From PALSA-1353 sp036267155 (GTDB lineage: Bacteria > Planctomycetota > Phycisphaerae > Tepidisphaerales > Tepidisphaeraceae), in the NCBI GenBank assembly GCA_036267155.1, contig DATAWP010000034.1:57741-121740 (forward strand): DNA of 64,000 nt, written 5' to 3'. The notes under the pieces were generated by a model, which worked only from the letters and a program-made list of their open reading frames with translations, was not told the origin of the DNA and made no database searches. Shown in pieces: positions 8,729 to 15,812 of the stretch. Position 1 is the stretch's first letter; each line of letters opens with the position of its first letter. A program made the translations under genes and the position numbers.

Positions 8729-9544
8729 GTGCGATGGATCGTCGGAGACATTCACGGCATGGCCGCGCCACTCAAAGGGCTGGTTCAGTCCGTTGCCCAA
8801 ACCGACCCTTCGCCAAACTGGATCTTCGTCGGCGATTACGTCAACCGGGGGCCGGATTCCAAGGGCGTCATCGAATTCCTGCTGAAACTCTCCGGCGCTC
8901 GTTTTTGCCGCGGCAATCATGACGATATTTTCGACGTCATCCTCAACGGCCAGAGCTACGTCGATCAACTCACGAACAATAATCGGTGGGCGGCTTACAA
9001 ATGGTTCATGGAATACGGCCTTCGCGACACGCTGGCGAGTTACGGCGCCGATGATGCCGCCATGCGCGCCGTGCTGGATCATCCGACATCGGCCGGCCTG
9101 GACGGTCTGATCGCCGGCGTTCCGCAGGCGCATCGGCAATTCATCCGCGGCCTGTCGCCGGTGATCGAGGAACCCGACCTGTTCGTCGTCCACGCCCGCT
9201 GGGAGCCGGCAACACCGGATGAAGACCCCAGCCCCACGACTTATCTCGACGTGGATCGCGCGCTCCGCAAAACCGCCACCTGGGGACGATTTTCTCCGGC
9301 CGAGGTCGATCAGAAAAAAGCCTGGCGGCGAAGGGGATTCTTCGGGCACACCCCCGTCGATTACTACGGAACGCGCAGCGGATACAGCCCGCACGGCGGC
9401 GGGAAACTCATTCCCGTCGTCGGAGAAAAAATGGTTCTGCTCGACACCGCCGCGGCCCTCAGCCCCGTGGGACGCCTCACCGCATTCTGTCCGGAAACCT
9501 CCACCTACGTTCAGGCCGATCGGCAAGGCAACGTCGTCACGTAA
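8729..9544 (+). CDS. Calcineurin-like serine/threonine protein phosphatase
   Basis: This 271-residue protein belongs to the PPP family of metallophosphoesterases. The signature blocks are GDIHG (residues 6-10), GDYVNRGPDS (near 35-44) and GNHD (near 62-65), and later His residues lie in VVHARW and FFGHTP. This is the layout of bacterial PrpA/ApaH-like phosphatases that act on phosphoproteins or diadenosine nucleotides; which one cannot be decided. The start is a GTG at 8729 immediately before the conserved RWIVGDIHG. It heads a plus-strand run with trmL (6 bp downstream), the pterin dehydratase and the NuoL-like gene. Confidence 0.88.
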   Translation: MRWIVGDIHGMAAPLKGLVQSVAQTDPSPNWIFVGDYVNRGPDSKGVIEFLLKLSGARFCRGNHDDIFDVILNGQSYVDQLTNNNRWAAYKWFMEYGLRDTLASYGADDAAMRAVLDHPTSAGLDGLIAGVPQAHRQFIRGLSPVIEEPDLFVVHARWEPATPDEDPSPTTYLDVDRALRKTATWGRFSPAEVDQKKAWRRRGFFGHTPVDYYGTRSGYSPHGGGKLIPVVGEKMVLLDTAAALSPVGRLTAFCPETSTYVQADRQGNVVT

Positions 9545-9550
9545 ACGGAA

Positions 9551-10075
9551 ATGGATATCGACGATCCCAATCTGCCGCTGCTCCGCCCTCATCGGCTGAA
9601 GGTGGCGCTGCTTCAGCCGCAGATCGCGCCCAACACCGGCAACGTCGCCCGCGCCTGCGTCGCAACGGGAACCGAACTGCACCTGGTCCGACCGCTGGGA
9701 TTCGTCCTGAGCGACAAAAACCTCCGCCGCAGCGCCATGGACTACTGGCCGCGCCTTCGCCTCACCGTTCACGATGATTCCAAAGCCTTCTTCGATTTCG
9801 TCGCGCCGGGCGGCTCCATCTGGCTCTTTTCCACCACCGGCAAAAAATCATTGTGGCAAACCGAATTCACCGACGGCGATTGGCTGATCTTCGGCAGCGA
9901 AACCTCGGGCATCGCCCCGGAAATCCTGGCCAACCATGCGGCAAAGGTCGTGCGAATCCCGCAAATTCCCGCCGAACGGTGCCTCAACCTCTCCGCCGCC
10001 GTCGGCATTGCACTGTTCGAAGCCCTTCGGCGGATTCAATCGGATACAATGCCGCCGAGCACCCTTTTGAAATGA
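9551..10075 (+). CDS. trmL: tRNA (cytidine/uridine-34 2'-O)-methyltransferase
   Basis: This SPOUT methyltransferase of the TrmL/YibK type modifies the ribose of wobble position 34 in tRNA-Leu isoacceptors using SAM. The 174-residue protein shows the N-terminal NTGNVARAC block, LVRPLGF, the knot motifs LIFGSETSGI and RIPQIPAERCLNLSAAVGIALFEA, all in order. About 15 residues precede the usual family start, so initiation a little further in is possible, though the ATG at 9551 is only 6 bp after the upstream stop and fits an operon. Confidence 0.93.
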   Translation: MDIDDPNLPLLRPHRLKVALLQPQIAPNTGNVARACVATGTELHLVRPLGFVLSDKNLRRSAMDYWPRLRLTVHDDSKAFFDFVAPGGSIWLFSTTGKKSLWQTEFTDGDWLIFGSETSGIAPEILANHAAKVVRIPQIPAERCLNLSAAVGIALFEALRRIQSDTMPPSTLLK

Positions 10076-10083
10076 GGTAGACA

Positions 10084-10413
10084 ATGAAATCCGCATTGAG
10101 AGAAAAACGCTGCAAGGCCTGTCGGCCCGGAACCCCCGCCCTGACGGACGGCGAAATCTCCCTGCTGCTGCCGGAGATATCCGGTTGGGAATTGCGCGAC
10201 GGCGAAATCCGCAAGACTCACAACTTTAAGGACTATCACCACACCATGGCGTTCGTGAATGCCGTTGCGTGGGTGGCGCATCGCGAGGACCACCATCCCG
10301 ATCTGGAAGTCGGTTATAACCGCTGCGTGGTTCGATACAGCACCCATGCGGTCAAGGGATTGTCGGAGAACGATTTCATCTGCGCCGCCAAGGTCGATGC
10401 GCTGCTGGAATAG
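10084..10413 (+). CDS. Pterin-4a-carbinolamine dehydratase
   Basis: This small enzyme dehydrates 4a-hydroxytetrahydrobiopterin (PhhB/PCD/DCoH family). The 109-residue protein contains the characteristic HREDHHPDLEVGYN block, followed by a VRYSTHAVKGLSENDF segment with the conserved His and Asp. The start follows GAGG with suitable spacing, 8 bp after trmL. No aromatic amino acid hydroxylase is nearby; many bacteria keep this enzyme for molybdopterin-linked or other pterin roles, so its physiological partner is unknown. Confidence 0.93.
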   Translation: MKSALREKRCKACRPGTPALTDGEISLLLPEISGWELRDGEIRKTHNFKDYHHTMAFVNAVAWVAHREDHHPDLEVGYNRCVVRYSTHAVKGLSENDFICAAKVDALLE

Positions 10414-10453
10414 CCCGTCAGGCCGCGCACTGCTTTGACGATCGAGCCCATAC

Positions 10454-12247
10454 ATGCCGATTCCCGCCCTGCTTCTGGTCCTCGCGACGCTGCTGCCGCT
10501 GGCGTCGTTCGGACTGTTGCTGCTCATCGGCAAACGCATGGGCGATCCGCTGGCCGGCTGGGTCGCCACCGCATTCGCCGCCGGTAGCTTCGCTCTCAGC
10601 ATGTGGGCGATGATCTCCTGGTACAACGCCGGCCAACTCGCCGGTATGACCTGGGGCCCCGGCGACAAGCCCATCGAGCTGACTTTCAAATGGCTTCCGA
10701 TCGGCCCCCCCATCACGCCCGACCGCCCCGGCTTATTTCAGCTCAATCTCCATATCGACACGCTCACCATTGCCATGTTCAACACGATCACGCTGGTCGT
10801 GGTCCTCGGGCACGCCTTCAGCGTGCGCTACATGCGCGACGACAAACGCTTTGCCCGCTTCTTCATTTCGCTGCAACTGCTCTACTTTTCGATGCTGGCG
10901 TTCGTCCTGGGGGGAAATCTCCTGTCGATCTTCGTCTTCTGGTATCTGATCGCGCTCGGCGGATATCTGCTCGTGAACCGGCTGGATGAGCAACCGACGC
11001 GCGGCGCCGCCGTGACATCGTTCGTCGTCAAGCGCATCGGCGACGCCGGCTTCCTGCTGGGCATGGCAATCCTCTTCCATGACCTGGGCAACGCCACGAT
11101 ATTGCAATTGGATCGCTGGCTCTGGCCCGCCGGAAATCCCGCGATGCATCTGCCGCCCGCCTCGCCGATTTCCATCGCAGCTCTGACCGTCGCGGGCCTC
11201 GCGCTGTTCTGCGGCGCCGCGTGCAGGTCGGCCTTGTTCCCCCTGCATTTCTGGCTGCCGGCCGTCAGTCGCTCCCCCGCGCCCGCCGCCGCGATCGTTC
11301 AATGCGTGACCCTCACCGCGCCGGGCCTTTATCTGATCGCCCGAATTTATCCCATCCTCACTCCCACGGCCAAACTCTGCATCGCGGTCGTCGGCCTTAT
11401 GAGCCTTGTCATCGGCGCCGGCGCCGCGCTCTTCCAGCGCGAGCTTGGCCGCATCCTCGCCTACAGCACCGTCTCCCAATTCGGGCTGATGTTCATGGCC
11501 ATCGGAATCGGGAGCTGGATCGGCGGCCTGTTCCATCTGCTCACGCACGCGTTCTTCAAATCGCTGCTGATTCTTTCCGCCGGCAGCGTCATTCATGCCG
11601 CCCACGGCCATCAGGATCTGACCCAATTCGGCGGCTTGATGCGCAAAATGCCGCTGGCCGCCGCCTGCTTCGCCATCGGCCTGCTCGCGATGGCCGGCGC
11701 TCCATTCACCTGCGGCTACTACAGCAACGAGATGATCCTCGCCCACGCCGGCGCGTTCGCCGATCTTTCGGCCCGCGCCACGCACGACCCGCTTTACTGG
11801 TGTTTCTTCGTCATCCCCGCCGCGATCTCGGCCGTCACCGCTCTGTACATGACGCGCTGCTGGATGCTCCTGTTCTGGGGAAAGCCGCGCAACGCACAAA
11901 TCTACGAGAAATCGCGCGAGCGCACCGGATTCTGGTTCCCGCTGTTCGTGCTGGCCGTGGTGAGCCTGATCGGCGGAAGCCGGGTGCTGGAGATCAAGCA
12001 ATTCGTCGCCCAGGCGATTGTCGAAACCGAGAACTACTGCAACGCCGTCGGCGAACCCTCAGCCCCGCCGTTCGGCGGCTTCGCAAACACCTGGCCGATC
12101 ACCGCCGATCGAACCAGCGACGCCGTCCAGGCGCTCGAAGACACCGGCCAGAAACTCTTCGACCGCTACGCCATCTGGCCCTTCGGCGTCGGGATCGCGT
12201 TAGGTTTTGTTCTGTATTGCCGCAGATCACCCGTCAAAGAGCCGTGA
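10454..12247 (+). CDS. Orphan NuoL/antiporter-like membrane subunit with altered channel residues
   Basis: This 597-residue polytopic protein belongs to the NuoL/MrpA/DabB proton-antiporter-like family. It retains the RFFISLQLLYFSMLAFVL helix, the STVSQFGLMFMAIG helix and the AFFKSLLILSAGSVI helix with Lys369. Three positions that are charged and essential in complex I NuoL are replaced: Tyr164 where the FWEGVG Glu should be (FWYLIALGGYLL), Arg258 in place of the Lys of GKSAQ (CRSALFPLHFWLP), and Asn424 for the Lys of SKDEIL (SNEMIL). No other nuo gene, nor a DabA-like partner (DUF2309), is in the window. The C-terminal lateral-helix region is short. It may belong to a remote alternative complex I, a carbon-uptake complex, or be functionally diverged. 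Confidence 0.85.
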   Translation: MPIPALLLVLATLLPLASFGLLLLIGKRMGDPLAGWVATAFAAGSFALSMWAMISWYNAGQLAGMTWGPGDKPIELTFKWLPIGPPITPDRPGLFQLNLHIDTLTIAMFNTITLVVVLGHAFSVRYMRDDKRFARFFISLQLLYFSMLAFVLGGNLLSIFVFWYLIALGGYLLVNRLDEQPTRGAAVTSFVVKRIGDAGFLLGMAILFHDLGNATILQLDRWLWPAGNPAMHLPPASPISIAALTVAGLALFCGAACRSALFPLHFWLPAVSRSPAPAAAIVQCVTLTAPGLYLIARIYPILTPTAKLCIAVVGLMSLVIGAGAALFQRELGRILAYSTVSQFGLMFMAIGIGSWIGGLFHLLTHAFFKSLLILSAGSVIHAAHGHQDLTQFGGLMRKMPLAAACFAIGLLAMAGAPFTCGYYSNEMILAHAGAFADLSARATHDPLYWCFFVIPAAISAVTALYMTRCWMLLFWGKPRNAQIYEKSRERTGFWFPLFVLAVVSLIGGSRVLEIKQFVAQAIVETENYCNAVGEPSAPPFGGFANTWPITADRTSDAVQALEDTGQKLFDRYAIWPFGVGIALGFVLYCRRSPVKEP

Positions 12248-12264
12248 TCGCGGCGTCGGAGGCC

Positions 12265-12288
12265 CTAGACATGTTAGACACTTTTTCG
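12265..12288 (+). repeat. Dispersed intergenic repeat, copy 1
   Basis: This 24-bp sequence starts CTAGACA and ends TAGACACTTTTTCG. It matches copy 2 at 35653-35676 at 22 of 24 positions. Both copies lie on the plus strand less than 20 bp after a stop codon, here that of the NuoL-like gene, and both are followed by AT-rich sequence. Confidence 0.7.
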
Positions 12289-12379
12289 GCGAATAATTAG
12301 TATACGCAAACAAATTACGTTGCTTTAAGTTACGCCTATATTTTTCACTTACGGTCGCGGAAAAATTCAACTGGGCTTC

Positions 12380-12400
12380 GGGAACGCCGCAAGGCGTCCC
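12380..12400. terminator. GC-rich hairpin with GCAA loop
   Basis: An inverted repeat GGGAACGCC / GGCGTCCC with one bulge closes a GCAA tetraloop between two convergent genes. A factor-independent terminator is possible, but there is no clean T tract on either side, so the assignment is weak. Confidence 0.35.
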
Positions 12401-12496
12401 ATTTGCCGGTTCGTTGCTTTTCGCCGCGGCGAAGCGTTTGAAACATCGGCCCGAACATAACAAAAGAGGCTCCGGCTTTTGAAAACTGGCCGTGTC

Positions 12497-12621
12497 CCAA
12501 TCCCGTTCGGCACGGTTATGGCGCATTGGAGTTGTGACAAATTCATCGTCGCACCTGATCGCTGCATCTCTTTTGGTTGAACGGAAACGGCACCGTCAAA
12601 CCGCGTGCCGAACGGGATTGG
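12497..12621. repeat. 18-bp perfect inverted repeat bounding 125 bp
   Basis: CCAATCCCGTTCGGCACG at 12497-12514 is repeated exactly, inverted, at 12604-12621. The right arm lies inside the 3' coding end of the minus-strand membrane protein gene. The 89 bp between the arms have no recognised gene. The layout resembles a miniature inverted-repeat element that became part of the gene's tail, but no target duplication is clear; a long-range RNA stem is the alternative. Confidence 0.55.
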
Positions 12622-13369
12622 CTGCGTCCCCGTTTTTCGGCATTTGACCGCCGCTCGCCGAAGCATGCGAATCGTCAGCACCCGCCGACTTTGCCAGGCG
12701 GTAGAAGATCGCCAGGTGCGTCGTGAACAGCAGCGGCACGAGGAAGCCCGGAATCAGGAACCACGGCAGGGTCGACATCAAACCCGTTCCAGGCTCAGCA
12801 AAAATCCGACGGAGCGGACCGGGCGACGAGAGCACGCCCAAACTCACCGCCGCGACAAGGTCGGCCAGCCCGAACACGTTCCACGCCGCCAGCGCCGCTC
12901 GCCAGTTTTTGGCCCGGCTGTGAACCATCCACGCCACGGGAATGGCGGCAAGGCCGGCAACGATATCGCCCCATCCGGCCACCGGGGCGAACGGCGCGGG
13001 CAGACGGCTGCTCGCGTGGAGGATGAGGAAGCTTACGCCCAGAACCCGCGTGACATGCACCCCGACCAATACCGACAGGGGGGCGCGGTCAAGCGCTTCG
13101 CGCAGCAAGGGCACGCGCATGAGCGCGAGGAACATCAACACGATCGGCGCCGCCACCGCCAGCCCCACACCCAGCGAACCGGTTCCATGTACGTCACCCA
13201 GCGCCCCCGTGGCGGCCAGGATCACGACGAACACGAACCACCCGGACAGGACCCCGGCCAGCTTGACGCGCCGCGACGCTTCCTGTCCCATCACAACGCT
13301 CAGGGTCGCCACGACAATGGCCGCGGACATCGTCAACTCGACGCCGCCGATGACATCAAAGGTTGTCAT
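12596..13369 (-). CDS. Seven-helix membrane protein of unknown function under MarR control
   Basis: This 257-residue protein has about seven hydrophobic segments across residues 8-228 and a hydrophilic tail from about 230. Recognisable stretches are VHVTRVLGVSFLILHA and PVAGWGDIVAGL; I know no function for this type. The start at 13369 follows GGAG by seven bases. The gene lies 41 bp after the MarR gene on the same strand, and a GTGTAAATACAC site occurs just upstream of it (13381-13392), so it is probably co-regulated with, or a target of, MarR. The last residues are encoded within an inverted repeat arm (12604-12621), suggesting that the original C-terminus was altered. Confidence 0.75.
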   Translation of the reverse strand: MTTFDVIGGVELTMSAAIVVATLSVVMGQEASRRVKLAGVLSGWFVFVVILAATGALGDVHGTGSLGVGLAVAAPIVLMFLALMRVPLLREALDRAPLSVLVGVHVTRVLGVSFLILHASSRLPAPFAPVAGWGDIVAGLAAIPVAWMVHSRAKNWRAALAAWNVFGLADLVAAVSLGVLSSPGPLRRIFAEPGTGLMSTLPWFLIPGFLVPLLFTTHLAIFYRLAKSAGADDSHASASGGQMPKNGDAANPVRHAV

Positions 13370-13380
13370 AATGCATCTCC

Positions 13381-13392
13381 GTGTAAATACAC
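13381..13392. promoter_or_regulatory. Probable MarR operator site 2
   Basis: GTGTAAATACAC, with 5-bp arms GTGTA and TACAC, lies 11 bp upstream of the membrane protein ATG. It matches the perfect palindrome in the marR promoter (13848-13859) at 11 of 12 positions. Confidence 0.6.
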
Positions 13393-13409
13393 ATATCTGG
13401 TGAAAAAAA

Positions 13410-13841
13410 TCAGTTGCTGGGCACGATCGGCAAATCTCCTAACTTGTGCCGTCGAAGGATGGGCGCAACCGACGCCTGCGCCTTGCGCCACGCGGGAAGG
13501 CCCTTCTCGGCCGCGGCGCGGCCGGCGCGCGTCAGTTCCACGCGCCGCACCCGCTGGTCCGCATCGATCGAGCGCACACGGACCAGGCCCTTGGCCTGCA
13601 TCAATCGGAGGTTACGCGTCAGCGTCGTCCGCTCCAGCCCCACCCCGGCGGCCAGGGCCGACAGAGCCTGTGGTCCGGTCTGCGTCAGCACAGTAAGCAG
13701 CGAGAACTGGGTCGCACGCAAACCCGTGCCTCGAAACGACCGCTCGTAGTGCTGAGTCACCGCCCGGCTCGCCCGCCGCAGGGCCGCGCAGACGCACCCG
13801 CGACAGGCGAGAAACTCGGGATCGGCACGGTAATGTTCCAT
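13410..13841 (-). CDS. MarR-family transcriptional regulator
   Basis: This 143-residue winged-helix regulator has the MarR arrangement: a dimer helix, the recognition region LSALAAGVGLERTTLTRNLRLMQAKGLV, and a wing with VRSIDADQRVRRVELTRAG. Two cysteines (ACRGCVCAA) near the N-terminus could sense oxidants or thiol-reactive compounds, as in some MarR proteins; this is inference. The start at 13841 was preferred to an in-frame reading starting at 13877, because a promoter with -35 TTGACT and -10 TATACA occupies that stretch. The transcript would then begin almost at the ATG, so translation may be leaderless. The palindrome over the -10 box points to autorepression. Confidence 0.88.
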   Translation of the reverse strand: MEHYRADPEFLACRGCVCAALRRASRAVTQHYERSFRGTGLRATQFSLLTVLTQTGPQALSALAAGVGLERTTLTRNLRLMQAKGLVRVRSIDADQRVRRVELTRAGRAAAEKGLPAWRKAQASVAPILRRHKLGDLPIVPSN

Positions 13842-13847
13842 AGTTAA

Positions 13848-13877
13848 GTGTATATACACGTTGTGGCCGGAAGTCAA
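13848..13877 (-). promoter_or_regulatory. marR promoter with overlapping palindromic operator
   Basis: Reading on the minus strand there is TTGACT (13872-13877), a 17-bp spacer and TATACA (13849-13854). The perfect palindrome GTGTATATACAC at 13848-13859 covers the -10 box. The same motif recurs at 13381-13392 before the next gene. Confidence 0.65.
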
Positions 13878-13933
13878 CTTTTTTTTTCGCTCGCTGTTTT
13901 CTTGCGTGCAGGCGCGGGGAGGGGCAGATCGAT

Positions 13934-15658
13934 TTAAGCTGCGTTCTTTTGCGCCGCCAGCTCCCCGCGCAATTCCTCAACGCGGCGGGCCAAGTCCTCG
14001 GCGGTTTGGCGGGCGTCGTGGATCGGCTCCAATAGCTCATCGATCCAAGCCAACGATCGCGTTGTCAGGTTCAGGGAATCGTCGGCGTCATCGACGCTCT
14101 TCCAACGGGTCAGGAACCGCTCGACGCGATGCTTTGTGCCCCAGCGCAAGAGTGACCAGATCAGCAGATACCAGATGATGAGAAAGATCGCGTTTCTCAG
14201 CAGCGATTCGGCGCTGATGACTTCGACCACCAGGATTCCGACATCGCGAACGGTGCCGATGGCGGAATGGCCGGTGAGAATCGCTTGCAGAACGGGCTGA
14301 ACGAACGGGAACCAGAGCAGGGCGCCGATGGTCAGCAGGATGCGAATGAACGGGGCGACGATTCCGGTTCGGCCGGAGAGTTTTGACCGAATCGTCTGGC
14401 GTTGGCGCTGGACGGTTTCGGTCAATTTGCGGCGCAGTCGGGTCTGGGCCATTTGGGATTCCATCGGCTCCCAAAGCTTTTTGTGCGAGTACAAGCCGGC
14501 GATCGCGGGGTCGGATTGGTAGAGCTGGCCAAAGGCGGATTGGATGAGTGTGGCAACGGGGCCGGCGGGGATTTTCAGGTGGGCATCGACCAGGGCCTGG
14601 GGGCCGGCGAAGAATGAGCCGGCGGCGGCGTTTTCGCGGATCAGCATTCGCAGGGGCGAGAGCAGGGAATGCAGCAGGTTGACGATTGGCCAGCGTGCCA
14701 CGCGGCGGGCGAAGACGTCATCGGTCATCACCATGCGATAGGCGGGATCGTCCGTCATCGCGGGGACCGCGGTTTCGACCAGCGGGACGCCGAGGCGCTG
14801 GGAGAGCAGTTCGGCCGCCTCGTCGTCGAGGCGGGCGAGGCGCGCGGATCGGCCGGGCAAATCCTGGTCGATCAGCCAGGCCATCAGCGTGCCCATACGG
14901 CGGTGGACGGCGAGATCGCGCGATTCGGCCAGGGAATCGGGCGATTTCTCGCGCGACAGCAATCGTGAAAGTTCAGGCAGATCGAACTCGGTGGGTCGCC
15001 GGGCCGAGATCAGAAATACCCGCGGCGGGGAATCGAGCGACAGGACGAGCCCCATTCGCCGGGCGTAATCTTCGCGGAGGTCCTGGGCCTGATCGTTCGC
15101 GGGAAGCTGGTCGGCCTTGTTCAGGCAGAAGAGGAAATTTTTGGGATCGTTGCCGGCCGCCACCTTGGCCAAAAGATTCTGGGGCTGAATATCGGCGTAC
15201 TTCTCGACGCTTTGAATCCAGATGGGAAAGAGCATGTGCCGGAGCATTTTTCGGGTCAGTTCGACGTGCGAGGTAAATCGGCTGTCGATGTCGGGCAAAT
15301 CGAGCAGCACCTGGCCGCCGAGGCGGGACTGGTCGTGCGGTACGATTCGGAATTTTCCAGGCGCGGCGCGCTGGAGCAACTGCTCGGCCTCGGCCTGGCG
15401 GGCGCGGTGGACATAGGCCACGACCGTTTCCGTGCCGGGGCCGTGGGAGGTTTCATCAGTGATCGGAGAACCGACGAGGGCGTTCACCAGGGCGCTTTTG
15501 CCGACCTCTTTGCCGCCGATAAGTCCGACGAGGTAAATACCGGCCTGGTCGGTGTCCGATTCCAGCACGGGGGCGTCGGGGTCGAGAAGCGCAGGGGCGG
15601 ATGCTCCGGTCAGTTCCATCGTTTCGCGGACGAGTTGTTCGGTTTGTGAAGAGTTCAT
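13934..15658 (-). CDS. Membrane-associated GTPase, first of a tandem pair
   Basis: This 574-residue protein has a dynamin-like or GTPase_HSR1-type G domain: P-loop GGKEVGKS (residues 48-55), a switch region TSHGPGTET, G3 DLPD (120-123) and G4 NKAD (180-183). The middle is helical, and near the C-terminus there are at least two hydrophobic segments (about 425-450 and 490-510), followed by a helical tail with coiled-coil character. The ATG at 15658 is preferred to a TTG at 15670. Its neighbour is a second GTPase of the same size and plan, 154 bp upstream on the same strand. Paired large membrane GTPases are a hallmark of bacterial dynamin-like systems, but I cannot show that these belong to that family. 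Confidence 0.8.
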   Translation of the reverse strand: MNSSQTEQLVRETMELTGASAPALLDPDAPVLESDTDQAGIYLVGLIGGKEVGKSALVNALVGSPITDETSHGPGTETVVAYVHRARQAEAEQLLQRAAPGKFRIVPHDQSRLGGQVLLDLPDIDSRFTSHVELTRKMLRHMLFPIWIQSVEKYADIQPQNLLAKVAAGNDPKNFLFCLNKADQLPANDQAQDLREDYARRMGLVLSLDSPPRVFLISARRPTEFDLPELSRLLSREKSPDSLAESRDLAVHRRMGTLMAWLIDQDLPGRSARLARLDDEAAELLSQRLGVPLVETAVPAMTDDPAYRMVMTDDVFARRVARWPIVNLLHSLLSPLRMLIRENAAAGSFFAGPQALVDAHLKIPAGPVATLIQSAFGQLYQSDPAIAGLYSHKKLWEPMESQMAQTRLRRKLTETVQRQRQTIRSKLSGRTGIVAPFIRILLTIGALLWFPFVQPVLQAILTGHSAIGTVRDVGILVVEVISAESLLRNAIFLIIWYLLIWSLLRWGTKHRVERFLTRWKSVDDADDSLNLTTRSLAWIDELLEPIHDARQTAEDLARRVEELRGELAAQKNAA

Positions 15659-15812
15659 TTTTACCGGCAAAAGAATAAATACGACCTGCCACGGATAAAA
15701 ATCAGAAGCGCACAGATGAAATGCAATGGAAATGATTGCTTCTTATGCTTTGTATTATCTGTGTGCATCTGATTCACATCTGTGGCTAAAATTCTTCCGT
15801 GTGTTTGTATTT

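Larger units (their letters stand above)
12248..12595. other. Intergenic region between convergent genes, repeat-rich
   Basis: The 348-bp gap between the NuoL-like gene and the convergent membrane-protein gene has no supportable protein. It holds a dispersed repeat copy at 12265-12288, a GC hairpin with a GCAA loop at 12380-12400, the perfect 14-bp palindrome TTCGCCGCGGCGAA near 12419, and the left arm (12497-12514) of an 18-bp perfect inverted repeat. The hairpins could terminate transcription from either side, although none is followed by a proper T run. Confidence 0.55.

Noticed and set aside
10733..12001. 422-codon open frame antisense to the NuoL-like gene
   Set aside because: It is Gly/Arg/Glu-rich without domain similarity, and the other strand encodes a clear membrane protein; high-GC codon bias keeps the antisense frame open.
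10454..12247. DabB of a DAB bicarbonate uptake system
   Set aside because: No DabA (DUF2309) gene is adjacent, and the length of about 600 residues fits NuoL better than the shorter DabB; kept as an alternative, not as the call.
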